Assembly: GCF_024172185.1 (NCBI RefSeq)
Contig: NZ_JAMZEC010000001.1
Coordinates: 1,922,001-1,986,000 of the forward strand
From: Nonomuraea roseoviolacea subsp. carminata
Lineage (GTDB): Bacteria > Actinomycetota > Actinomycetes > Streptosporangiales > Streptosporangiaceae
DNA length: 64,000 nt
Direction of reading: 5' to 3'
Position 1 is the first letter of the stretch; each line of letters starts with the position of its first letter. Shown in pieces: positions 27,588 to 35,754 of the stretch. Position numbers and translations under genes: made by a program. The notes beneath the pieces are model-generated. The model saw nothing but the letters and a program-made list of their open reading frames with translations, searched no databases and was not told the origin of the DNA.

Positions 27588-28538
27588 TCACTGGGCCGGG
27601 ACCACGTCGGCGGACGGCAGGGAAAGGTCTCGGGCCGTCCGGCGGAGAATGTCGATCAACGCGTTGGTCGCGGGATTGAGGCGGCGGTCCGCCTGCAGCG
27701 TAAGCCCGACGCTGTGCCCGATGCGTTTGAGGGAGATGGGAAGCGTCGAGATCCGCGGATCCTCTCGGGCGATGAGTTCCGGCATCACCGCGACGTTGTG
27801 GGTCTCGACCAGAAGCTGCCGCACGGTGAGGAAGGAGGTCGTCTCCACCCTGTTCTGCGGCAACTCGAAGCCGTTTTCCAGGAAGTACGTCTCGAGCTCC
27901 CGCCGCAGGACCGTCTCGACCCCAGGCAGGATCCACGGATAGCCCGCGAGCTCCTCCAGGCGGACGTCCCGCCTCCCGGCCAGAGGGTGCTGCGCGCCGA
28001 CCACGACCCGTACCGACTCCTGGTACAGCGTGCGGCGCACCAGCCTTTCGTCCGACGGCGAGGTGAGACGGCCGATGATGACGTCGAGCCGTCCCGACTC
28101 CAGCTCGGCCAGCAGCATGTCCGTTCCGCCCTCCCGCACGACCACGGTCACCAGCGGGCGTTCGGCCTTGAGCGCGGCGATCGCCCGCGGGATCAGCAGG
28201 TTCGAGCCGGTGAGGTGGGTTCCCACGACCACGGTCCCGCGTTCCGCCTCGGCGATCTCGGCGATGTGGCGCGCGGCCTGGGAAAGCTGTGAGAGCACGG
28301 CGCGTGCGTGTGCCGTGAAGGCGACACCGAAGTCGGTGGGGGTGAGTCCGCGTGGACCTCGTTCGTAGAGGGCGACGCCCAGGACCTGCTCGAGATCCTG
28401 CAGGCTGCGCGTGACCACGGGCTGGGTCACGTGCAGCTCTCTGGCCGCGCCGATCACGGTGCCCTGGGTGCTCAGCACGTCGACCAGGACGAGATGCCGC
28501 AGCTTGAGTCTTCCGTCCAGCAGCTTCGGGATGTGCAT
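27588..28538 (-). CDS. nbaR: LysR-type regulator of the 3-hydroxyanthranilate island
   Basis: The product has 316 residues from the ATG at 28538; an upstream ATG at 28562 would add eight residues but has its ribosome site almost against it. The N-terminal helix-turn-helix reads GTVIGAARELHVTQPVVTRSLQDLEQVLG, shown here only by its ends, followed by the effector domain (VVVGTHLTGSNLLIPRAIAA). The sequence resembles PcaQ/GbpR-like activators of aromatic catabolism. It is convergent with the ACMSD gene and divergent from the SDR gene. Confidence 0.88.
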   Translation of the reverse strand: MHIPKLLDGRLKLRHLVLVDVLSTQGTVIGAARELHVTQPVVTRSLQDLEQVLGVALYERGPRGLTPTDFGVAFTAHARAVLSQLSQAARHIAEIAEAERGTVVVGTHLTGSNLLIPRAIAALKAERPLVTVVVREGGTDMLLAELESGRLDVIIGRLTSPSDERLVRRTLYQESVRVVVGAQHPLAGRRDVRLEELAGYPWILPGVETVLRRELETYFLENGFELPQNRVETTSFLTVRQLLVETHNVAVMPELIAREDPRISTLPISLKRIGHSVGLTLQADRRLNPATNALIDILRRTARDLSLPSADVVPAQ

Positions 28539-28624
28539 GCGCTCGATGCTATTCCGGGGCATGCCTCAGTGAACATAGCGCCAAATGAAGGCGGCGGATT
28601 TCCGCTATAGCAAGGAGGAGTGAG
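28539..28624. promoter_or_regulatory. Divergent promoter with repeated GCTAT/ATAGC half-sites
   Basis: Between the LysR and SDR genes are GCTAT at 28548-28552, ATAGC at 28575-28579 and the 8-bp palindrome GCTATAGC at 28604-28611. Such spaced dyads fit LysR binding upstream of its own and a divergent gene. AAGGAGG at 28612 is the ribosome site of the SDR gene. Confidence 0.5.
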
Positions 28625-29401
28625 ATGACCGATCTCAGCGGGATGATCGCGATCGTGACGGGAGGGTCATCGGGTATCGGGGAGGCCACGGTACGACGGT
28701 TGATCCGCGACGGCGCACGGGTCGTCTCGGGCGATCTGGCACGGCCCGCCGACCAGCCCCCGGAGCTCCACCACGTGGAGGTCGACCTGGCCGGCCCCGA
28801 GGCCGGCACGACCCTGGTCGGCGCCACTCTCGACCGGTTCGGCCGGCTCGACGTCCTCGTCAACAACGTCGGCGTCGCGCCCACGCGCTCCTCGTTCGTG
28901 AGCACGACCGACGACGACTGGGCCACGACGTGGAGCGTCAACCTGATGAGCGCCGTCCGCGTCTCCCGGGCAGCGTTGCCGGCGCTCCAGGCGTCACAGC
29001 GCGGTGCGGTGGTGTTCGTCGCCTCGACCACGGGCCGGACGCCCGATCCCTACTTCGTGGACTACGCCGTCACCAAGGCCGGGCTGGTGACCCTGGCCAA
29101 GACGCTGTCGGAAGAGTTCGGCCCGCACGGAGTGCGGGTCAACTCCGTGTCACCGGGCTCCATCCGCACCCCGCTGTGGGACCAGCCCGGCGGGTTCGTG
29201 GACGGCCTGTCGGCCCGCCTCGGCCTTCCGCGCGAGGAGGCCGTGCGCGAGTTCGTCCGCTCGGAGCGAAGGATCAGTCTCGGACGTCCCGGACGGGCCG
29301 ACGAGGTCGCCTCGGCCATCGCGTTCCTGGTGTCCGGCGACGCCTCCTACATCACCGGGACGGACCTGGTGGTCGACGGCGGCTCGACGAAGTCGGTGTA
29401 G
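28625..29401 (+). CDS. SDR-family oxidoreductase
   Basis: The product has 258 residues. The cofactor motif is TGGSSGIGEA, NNVG follows at about residue 80, the catalytic Ser is in VFVASTTG and Tyr-Lys in DYAVTKAG. The C-terminal YITGTDLVVDGG is the standard classical-SDR end. It is divergent from the LysR regulator, so it probably acts on a precursor or side product of the 3-hydroxyanthranilate route, but nothing identifies the substrate. Confidence 0.88.
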   Translation: MTDLSGMIAIVTGGSSGIGEATVRRLIRDGARVVSGDLARPADQPPELHHVEVDLAGPEAGTTLVGATLDRFGRLDVLVNNVGVAPTRSSFVSTTDDDWATTWSVNLMSAVRVSRAALPALQASQRGAVVFVASTTGRTPDPYFVDYAVTKAGLVTLAKTLSEEFGPHGVRVNSVSPGSIRTPLWDQPGGFVDGLSARLGLPREEAVREFVRSERRISLGRPGRADEVASAIAFLVSGDASYITGTDLVVDGGSTKSV

Positions 29402-29608
29402 CGCCCGGCCCGTCCCCGGCTGCCGCCCGGCGATCGCAACGCCTCGCCTCCGGCTGGACGCACGAACCCGCCTGACGGACCGGTGACGTCCGGTAAGCGC
29501 GATCTGTTGCTGACAGCCTTGATCAACGCGGTTATCGTGAGGGCGATTCACGTGCACGGCGTCGACGTTCACTCTGGTCCACCAACGCATCGACCTGGAG
29601 GAACCTTC

Positions 29609-29839
29609 GTGAGACTCAAGCGTGGGATCGTCACCGCGGCGCTGGCCGCCGGTCTGCTCGCCCTCGGATCGACCCCTGCTCATGCTATTCCTCCTCCCCC
29701 GCCCGGCGGTGACCTCCTCACCGTCATCAGCTACTGGGCCGGCGACACACTCGTCGGCCAGCGCTGGTTCGGGTGCAACCAGACCGGCCAGTGGGGCACC
29801 CAGGACGGCCAGGCGAAGGTCTCCTGGGTCGCCTGCTGA
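29609..29839 (+). CDS. Small secreted protein, DUF6289-like
   Basis: The product has 76 residues from a GTG with GGAGGA 6 bases upstream. Residues 1-26 are a signal peptide ending in AHA. The mature part of about 50 residues contains DTLVGQRWFGCNQTGQWG and ends WVAC, a two-cysteine pattern like that of short actinobacterial exported proteins of the DUF6289 type, presumably one disulphide. Function unknown. A long hairpin follows. Confidence 0.75.
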   Translation: MRLKRGIVTAALAAGLLALGSTPAHAIPPPPPGGDLLTVISYWAGDTLVGQRWFGCNQTGQWGTQDGQAKVSWVAC

Positions 29840-29854
29840 TCACGGGCTTCCGCC

Positions 29855-29893
29855 GCTGTCCCCGGAGCCGTCCAAGGCGGCTCCGGGGACAGC
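29855..29893 (+). terminator. Perfect 16-bp hairpin after the small secreted protein
   Basis: GCTGTCCCCGGAGCCG pairs with its exact complement at 29878-29893 around a 7-base loop. There is no U-tract, but stability and position 16 bases after the stop support termination. Confidence 0.75.
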
Positions 29894-29955
29894 GCGGCTG
29901 ATCAGCGAGCGCCGCGTGTGATCATGGCGTCCCCACGTGGAGAGGAAAGGACGCG

Positions 29956-31360
29956 ATGCGAGCACGATGGATGGACTGGCGCGAGGCCGGTCAGGCGATC
30001 ACCGAGCTCCGGCGGCGGGTGTATATCGCCGAGCAGGGCTTCGGCGAGGACATGGTCCACCACCCCGGCGACGCCGACGGCCTGCCCCTGTGCGCCCTCG
30101 ACGGGGACGAGATCGTCGCCGCGCTGGCCGCCTACCTCTACGAGCCGGGGGCGCCGGAGCTGGAGGAGCTGGGGCTGCCCAAGGTGGACGGCCTGTCGGT
30201 GCAGATCGGCAAGCGGGTCGAGGCCGCCTCGCACCGGGGCGCGCTGCTCAGCGAACGCCTCGGCACGTCCATGATGCGCCAGGTCTGCGAGTCGTTGCGC
30301 CCGGCGCGGTTCTTCCTCACCGTCCGTGGCCGCCACCGCGAGCTGATCGACCGGTACGCCAGGCGAGGTTTCGTCCGGCACGCGGACATCGGCCCCCTCA
30401 CGGTGATGACGATCGAGGGCCGTCAGGCCCTGGAGGACATGTACGTCGCGTACCGCGCCCTAGGCGCCCGGTCGCCGCGCGACGGCACGCCGCTGGCCGT
30501 CCCCTCCCTGGTCCGCTTCCTCGCCGACCACGGACGGGACCACCTGCCGGCGCGCGACGCCCTGGCCGCCCAGAACGTCTACCTGGAGCCGCTGTCCCCC
30601 GAGGAGGAGCTGCCCCGCCTGGCCGCGCAGAGCCGGCTGGTGGCGGCCGAGCAACGTCCCCGGCTGGCGGCCACCGCCTTCCCCGCCCGCGTCGCTGCTC
30701 GACGTCGGCACCGGCCCCGGCGACCACCTCACCGCCGTGGCCCGGGAGCCGGCCTTCACCGGTTACCGCGTCCGGGGCGTCGAGCCCTCCCCCGAACTAC
30801 GCGCGGCGGCCCGATCCCGCTTCCCCTGCCTGGACGTGCGGCCCGGCACCGCGTACGCCACCGGCGAGCCGGACTCCTCCCACGACGTGGTCATGGCGAG
30901 CTTCCTGTTCATCCACCTGCGCAGCCCCGACCTCGCCCTGCTGGAGCTGGCGCGGGTGCTGCGGCCGGGCGGCCTGCTGTACGTGGTGGACGTGAACGAC
31001 GCCACCTTCACCGGGCCGGAGCCGATCCTGCGCATGGTCGAGGCGCACGACCACCACTACCCTGGTGACCGGACGATCCTGACCGAACTTCCGCGCCGGG
31101 CCCGGGAGTTCGGGCTCGAACTGGAGGACCGGCACGTCACAACCGTACGCAACACCGGAGGGCCCGAGCCTGTCCTCGTCCGCGACGAGATCCTGCTGGG
31201 AGTGCGGGAGGGGTGGGGGCTGCTGGCGTTCATGCGGGCCCAAGAGGCGTCGGCGCGGTTGTTCGACGAGGCTCAGGAGCACTACTTCCGTACGGGGTGC
31301 GAGATCAGCGTGAGCATCGAGACCCACGTCTACCGCAAGCCGCCGGGCCACCACCGCTGA
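29956..31360 (+). pseudogene. GNAT-methyltransferase fusion split by a frameshift
   Basis: The first frame (from ATG 29956) encodes a GNAT-like domain of about 180 residues (RRRVYIAEQGFGEDMVHHPG, VNVYLEP-like linker QNVYLEPLSPEEELPRL). Near 30690 the frame breaks, and the adjacent frame starts exactly with the SAM-binding motif SLLDVGTGPGDHLTAVAREP and continues with VEPSPEL, FLFIHLRSPDLALLELARVL and RPGGLLYVVDVND to 31360. One extra base in a C/G-rich run (CCCCGCCCGCGTCG) explains it. The two parts look like one fused acyltransferase-methyltransferase. It may be recent decay, or a sequence error. Confidence 0.75.
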
Positions 31361-31461
31361 CCATGGGCCCCCGTCACCACCAGGGCCCTTCCCCCTTCAC
31401 CACTGGCGACTCCGCCACTCGCCGCCGGCGGATTCACGCGCCTCCACCGCTGGCGGCGGCT

Positions 31462-32412
31462 TCAGACGTTCTTCCCCGCGACCGCCTCCCGCACGGCCGG
31501 GACGATCTCCCCGGCCCAGCGGCCGAGCGTGAGGAGGTCCTGGGCGCCGTGGTCGGTGGCGAAGAGGATGAAGCCCGCCGCGTCGTGCTCCAGCACGGCC
31601 TCGGTCAGCTCCTCGACCCACTGGCCGACGGAGCCGCCGACCCAGCGGCCGTCCCGGTCGCGGGTGGCCGGCAGCGGACGGTCGGTGATACGGCCGGGGA
31701 AGTTGTAGACCGTGCGGATCTCGCGCGGGTCCCGGCCCACGGCCGCCGCCGCCTCGTCGATGATCGGCCGTGAGGTCCGGTAGCGCTCGCTGCGCCAGTC
31801 CGCCGCGTGGCCGGGGAGCCAGCCGTCGGCCACCCGGCCGGTGGCGGCCAGCGACCTCGGGCCGTTCGAGCCCGTCCACACCGGCGGCGCGGGGACGGGG
31901 GCCGGCTCGATCTCGTTCACCTGGTAGTGGCGGCCCTGGAAGGTGACCGGCGGGCCGCCGCCCGACAGCTTCTTGACCAGGACGATCGCCTCCTCGAAAG
32001 CGTCCACGGCATCGCCCGGCGACAGCCGCGGGACGCCCATGTCGGAGATCCGGTCCCACAGCCCGCCCGCGCCCATGCCGAGCACGACGCGGCCGTCCGA
32101 CAGCGCCGACAGCGAGGTCACCGTCCGGGCCAGCATGGGAGCGGGCCGGGTCGGCAGGTTGGTGACGTTGGCGAAGCCGGCGATGCGGCTGGTCCGCCCG
32201 AGGATGAAGCCGAGCGCGGCGTAGGCGTCGAGGCGCCCGCCGATGTAGGGGTGGTCCGACAGCGAGAAGATGTCGAGCCCGTCACGGTCGGCCTGCTGGG
32301 CCATGCGCAGCAGTTCCGGCGCCTCGTGGATGCCGCTGTGCGCCCCGAAGCCGAAGACGACGTCGTGTCCAGACAAGGTTCTGCCTTTCCGGTTGGATTT
32401 CGCGATGGTCAT
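31462..32412 (-). CDS. LLM-class (F420-dependent type) oxidoreductase
   Basis: The product has 316 residues of the luciferase-like TIM-barrel fold: ELLRMAQQADRDGLDIFSLSDHPY, shown by parts, LPTRPAPMLARTVTSLSALS, RVVLGMGAGG and the C-terminal GFILFATDHGAQDLL. Actinobacterial members mostly use coenzyme F420. The substrate is unknown. It follows the flavoprotein gene at 32519 on the same strand after a 106-bp spacer that contains a tandem repeat, and may share its MarR-controlled transcript. Confidence 0.87.
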   Translation of the reverse strand: MTIAKSNRKGRTLSGHDVVFGFGAHSGIHEAPELLRMAQQADRDGLDIFSLSDHPYIGGRLDAYAALGFILGRTSRIAGFANVTNLPTRPAPMLARTVTSLSALSDGRVVLGMGAGGLWDRISDMGVPRLSPGDAVDAFEEAIVLVKKLSGGGPPVTFQGRHYQVNEIEPAPVPAPPVWTGSNGPRSLAATGRVADGWLPGHAADWRSERYRTSRPIIDEAAAAVGRDPREIRTVYNFPGRITDRPLPATRDRDGRWVGGSVGQWVEELTEAVLEHDAAGFILFATDHGAQDLLTLGRWAGEIVPAVREAVAGKNV

Positions 32413-32423
32413 GAGGCGGAGGC

Positions 32424-32510
32424 CGGACCGGTCCTTTCGCGGGCCGGTCCTTCGCGGGCCGGTCCTTCGCGGGCCGGTCCTTTCGCGGGCCGGTCCTTCG
32501 CGGGCCGGTC
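32424..32510. repeat. 15-bp tandem repeat between two redox genes
   Basis: Five to six copies of GGGCCGGTCCTTCGC, some with one extra T (CCTTTCGC), occupy most of the spacer between the flavoprotein stop and the LLM gene. Units contain the short palindrome GGCCGGTCC-like core, so they could fold in RNA. Confidence 0.85.
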
Positions 32511-32518
32511 GGCCCGGG

Positions 32519-33613
32519 TCAGGCGGGGCCGAACTGCTCGGTGAAGCGGCCGGTGAACAGGTCGGCGCCCTTGTAGGCCGACACGGTCTCCGCCGGGACG
32601 ACGGCCGGGCCGTCGGGCGTGGGCAACTGGCCGACGCCGCCGCGCGGCCCGAGCGGGAGCAGGATCATCGGGTGCGGCAGGGGCCGGTAGGTGGCCGTGG
32701 GACGCTCGCCGTTCAGCTGGGCGAGGATGTTGCGCGCCACCACCTCGGCGTGCTGCATGGCGTACCCCGCCATCTTGGCCTCGGGGACGTCGGTGATGTC
32801 GCCGATCGCGTAGACGTGGTCGTAGCCGGTGACGTTGAGCGTCTCGGTGACCGGGACCTGCCCCTGTGCGTTGCGGCTGGTGAGCCGTCCGTCGGCGAGG
32901 TAGTCGCTGTTGGTGCGCACGCCGTGCGCGCGGAACCAGATGTCGGCGGTGATCTCCTCCCCGCCGGCGGTGGTGACGGTGAAGGTCCCGACCTGGCCGG
33001 GCTCGGTCGCCGGCGGCGCGATCAGCCCGCCGCCCAGCCGCACGCGGACGTCCAGCTCGTCGAGCTGGCGGTGCAGCTCCTGGCGCAGCTCCTCCGGGAA
33101 CGCGGGCAGCAGCCGCTCGGCCGGATCGACGACGGTCACCTGCTTGTGCGGCCAGACCTCCTTGATCTCCCCGGCCAGCTCCAGGCCGACCGGCCCGGCG
33201 CCGAGGATCAGCACCCGCTCGGCGCCGGCCAGCTCCTTGTGGGTCCGGCGGAGGTCGTCCAGGACCTCGTCGGTGGAGTCGGAGACGGGCTTGGCCGGGT
33301 AGGCGTAGCTGGAGCCCGTCGCCAGGACCAGGTAGCCGGCCTCGATGCGTTCGCCCGAGGCCAGGGTGACGCCGCCGGCGTCCACGGAGACCGCGCGGTC
33401 GCGGACCACCCTGCCCCGCGTCAGCCACTGCTCGTAGGGGAAGAACATGGCGCCTCCCCATTCGGGCCGGGTCAGCGCCCGCAGCGAGCCCGCCGTGTTG
33501 ACGAACGCGTCGCGGGGGTCCACGAGGACGACCTCCGCCTCGGCGTCCAGCGCCTTGGCGAGCGCCGAACCGCCGTAACCGCCGCCGACGACAACGACCG
33601 TACGACCACTCAT
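32519..33613 (-). CDS. NDH-2/AIF-like FAD-dependent oxidoreductase
   Basis: The product has 364 residues. The FAD motif is VVVVGGGYGGSALAKAL, the NAD(P) motif VLILGAGPVGLELAGEI, and the second FAD motif HVYAIGDITDVPEAKMAGYAM is present. No CxxC redox pair is visible, so it belongs with NADH:quinone-like or AIF/FSP1-like reductases rather than disulphide reductases. Two copies of the MarR operator stand in its promoter, so it is probably induced by a quinone or phenolic ligand. Confidence 0.9.
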   Translation of the reverse strand: MSGRTVVVVGGGYGGSALAKALDAEAEVVLVDPRDAFVNTAGSLRALTRPEWGGAMFFPYEQWLTRGRVVRDRAVSVDAGGVTLASGERIEAGYLVLATGSSYAYPAKPVSDSTDEVLDDLRRTHKELAGAERVLILGAGPVGLELAGEIKEVWPHKQVTVVDPAERLLPAFPEELRQELHRQLDELDVRVRLGGGLIAPPATEPGQVGTFTVTTAGGEEITADIWFRAHGVRTNSDYLADGRLTSRNAQGQVPVTETLNVTGYDHVYAIGDITDVPEAKMAGYAMQHAEVVARNILAQLNGERPTATYRPLPHPMILLPLGPRGGVGQLPTPDGPAVVPAETVSAYKGADLFTGRFTEQFGPA

Positions 33614-33645
33614 GATGTCACACCCCGATCTGCAAAAGAGGTTGA

Positions 33646-33682
33646 GTTCGTGCCACGAACCATATTAGTTCGTAGCACGAAC
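33646..33682. promoter_or_regulatory. Two MarR operators in the flavoprotein promoter
   Basis: GTTCGTGCCACGAAC (33646-33660, perfect palindrome) and GTTCGTAGCACGAAC (33668-33682) share the core TTCGT-N5-ACGAA with centres 22 bp apart, two helical turns. TAATAT between them, on the minus strand, fits a -10 box. A third copy lies before the MarR gene. Confidence 0.8.
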
Positions 33683-33689
33683 TGCAACC

Positions 33690-34181
33690 TCAGGGGCTCT
33701 GACGCTCGTGTTCCAGGCCGGCCCCTCCCCCGGACTCCAGGAAGACCACGGGCACCTTGTTCTCCGCCACGACAGTGCCGAGCAGGCCGGCGAGCGTGTC
33801 GCGGTCGGCCGCGGTCAGGCCCGCCGTCAGGTTCTCGACCCGCCGGCAGGTCTCGACGTAGAACTCCTCCGCGACCTTGGAACCCTTCCTGGTGAGCGCT
33901 ATCCGCACCGCCCGCGAGTCCTCCGGGTCGGGTTTGCGCTGGACCAGGCCGTTGCGCTCGGTGCGGTCCACCAGTCCGGTGAGGCTCGACTTGGCCAGCC
34001 CCAGCACCGCGCCCAGCTCGCCCATGCCGTACGACTGCGCCATCAGCACGCACAGCAACTGGCCCTGCTGCGAGGTGAGGCCGTACTCCCGGGCGGACTC
34101 GGCGTACACGGCGTTCACCAGGAACGTGGACCGCACCAGCGCGGCCACCACTCCGATCTGTCCTTCATCTTGCTTAGCCAC
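33690..34181 (-). CDS. MarR-family repressor
   Basis: The product has 163 residues: helical dimer ends and a winged helix with MGELGAVLGLAKSSLTGLVD (recognition helix region) and the wing RKPDPEDSRAVRIALTRKG. It lies upstream of the flavoprotein gene on the same strand, separated by 76 bases with two operators, while a third operator lies in its own promoter. This indicates autoregulation and ligand-responsive control of the flavoprotein and perhaps the LLM gene. Confidence 0.9.
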   Translation of the reverse strand: MAKQDEGQIGVVAALVRSTFLVNAVYAESAREYGLTSQQGQLLCVLMAQSYGMGELGAVLGLAKSSLTGLVDRTERNGLVQRKPDPEDSRAVRIALTRKGSKVAEEFYVETCRRVENLTAGLTAADRDTLAGLLGTVVAENKVPVVFLESGGGAGLEHERQSP

Positions 34182-34212
34182 GCGTTCAGACTAACATTTC
34201 CAAGGCGCTACA

Positions 34213-34227
34213 ATTCGTGAGACGAAC
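34213..34227. promoter_or_regulatory. Third MarR operator, upstream of the marR gene
   Basis: ATTCGTGAGACGAAC differs from the two sites at 33646 and 33668 mainly in its first base and centre. It lies 32-46 bases upstream of the MarR start and touches the end of the SGNH gene. Confidence 0.7.
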
Positions 34228-35492
34228 TACCTCCGCAGGCCCTTTGTCGCGCTCTCGGCGAGGGCGGCGGCGATCGCGTGGTGCCCGGCGTCGTCGGGGT
34301 GCAGCCCGTCGATGAAGAGGAAGCCCGGCCGCGACCGCCCGGCGGCGGCCGGGTCCGCCATGGCGCGGTCGGCGTCCAGCACGGCGTCGTAGGCGCCGCC
34401 CGAGCGGATCCACCGGTTGAGCCCGGCCCGCGCCTCCTCCACCCGCTCGTTCCAGAACGGGAACAGGGCGCCCCGCAGCGGCGGGATGGTGACGCCGACG
34501 GCCTTGACGCCACGCGCGTGGGCCGCCGCGATCAACGCCCGGTGCCCGTCGATGAGCCGCCGGAGCGTGACCTCGGCGGCCGGCCCGACGCACGCGCCGC
34601 CGACCTGCGGAAGCCCGAGGTCGTTCGCGCCGAGATGCACGATGACCGCCCGCACCCCCGGCCGGTCCAGCACGTCCCGCCGGAAGCGGTCGAGGGCCCG
34701 GTCCCCGTAGCAGGGTGAGGCGCTGAGCAGGCTGTTGCCCGCGATCCCCGCGTTGACCGTGGCGAGCGGCCGCTCGCCCGTGCCGAGCCGTTCGGCCAGC
34801 TGGTCGACGAACCTGACGTCGGCGCCCGCGGTGGAGCCCACGCCGTCGACCAGCGAGTCACCGAACGCCACCACCGTGGCCGCCGCGCCCTCCACCTCGA
34901 CGCCGGTCAGGTAGTACCAGGCGGACGTGGCCTCGCCGAAGGCGCCGGGCGCCGCGTCGCCGAGGTGGTCGCCATGGGCCCGGTAGGACGTGGCGGTGGT
35001 GAACCGGTGGAAGGTGGCGGGGCCGGTGGCCCCGCGCACGCGGAGCGAGACGGCCAGCCGTTCCAGGGGCGAGACGGTGAGCGCCACCGGATCGCTGACC
35101 AGCTCCTTCCCGGGCGGGACGGCCGCCGACGGCTTCCCGGCGAACGTCACGGGGCGGGCGCTGCCCGGCCACACCGCCGCCCCTCCGGCCGACCTGCCGA
35201 CCCGTGCTCCGGCGATCAGCAGGGGGCGGGTGCCGTAGAGGTTGGACAGCCGGATGCGCACGCTCGGCCCGGCCACGGTCATCCTGATCACCTGCCGCAG
35301 CGTGTGGCCGTCGAAGCCCTCGACCGACCAGTTGGGCCCGTTGTCCGCGGTGCCCGGCGTGGGCCGCTGCATCGCGGCTCCCCACGCGGCCGTCCATGGT
35401 GCCGCGCCGGCGTCAGCCGCGGCGGCGGGCACGATCGCGGCCATCACGGCCACGGCGGCGCTCAACGCCACGGCCCATCTCGGTGATTTCAT
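34227..35492 (-). CDS. Secreted SGNH/GDSL hydrolase
   Basis: The product has 421 residues from the ATG at 35492 (AAGGGA 8 bases upstream); a start nine bases earlier is badly placed. A signal peptide ends near AAADAG. An N-terminal beta domain (about 35-190) is followed by the SGNH hydrolase domain: block I Ser in VAFGDSLVDGVG, Gly in NAGIAGNSLL, Asn in HLGANDLG and the DGLHPDDAGH Asp-x-x-His. The domain arrangement matches actinobacterial secreted lipase or esterase and polysaccharide-deacetylase-like proteins. Substrate unknown. Confidence 0.9.
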   Translation of the reverse strand: MKSPRWAVALSAAVAVMAAIVPAAAADAGAAPWTAAWGAAMQRPTPGTADNGPNWSVEGFDGHTLRQVIRMTVAGPSVRIRLSNLYGTRPLLIAGARVGRSAGGAAVWPGSARPVTFAGKPSAAVPPGKELVSDPVALTVSPLERLAVSLRVRGATGPATFHRFTTATSYRAHGDHLGDAAPGAFGEATSAWYYLTGVEVEGAAATVVAFGDSLVDGVGSTAGADVRFVDQLAERLGTGERPLATVNAGIAGNSLLSASPCYGDRALDRFRRDVLDRPGVRAVIVHLGANDLGLPQVGGACVGPAAEVTLRRLIDGHRALIAAAHARGVKAVGVTIPPLRGALFPFWNERVEEARAGLNRWIRSGGAYDAVLDADRAMADPAAAGRSRPGFLFIDGLHPDDAGHHAIAAALAESATKGLRR

Positions 35493-35754
35493 CAGGAACA
35501 TCCCTTGGTCGTTCGCCGATTGACGATCACAGGAGTGTTCCGGAGGTCCGGCGGGCGGGGAGTCGGCCGTTCAGCCGATCTTGGCCATCAGTGGTCGGCC
35601 GTAGGGACGAGCCGCACACGTACCCACGAGTCACGGGGCCCGCCCGGACGGACGGACGCCTCTGGCCGAAACGCCCGCCCGCTGTTACCGTCGATCGTGG
35701 AGCGCCGGGAAGTCTGGTCGGCAACAGGACATCGAACCGACCCTGGAGGCGCCC

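Noticed and set aside
29956..31360. Programmed frameshift considered for the GNAT-methyltransferase gene
   Set aside because: No slippery heptamer or stimulatory structure is evident at about 30690; an insertion or sequence error is simpler.
32270..33895. 541-residue plus-strand frame
   Set aside because: It is antisense to the LLM and flavoprotein genes, whose motifs are clear on the minus strand.
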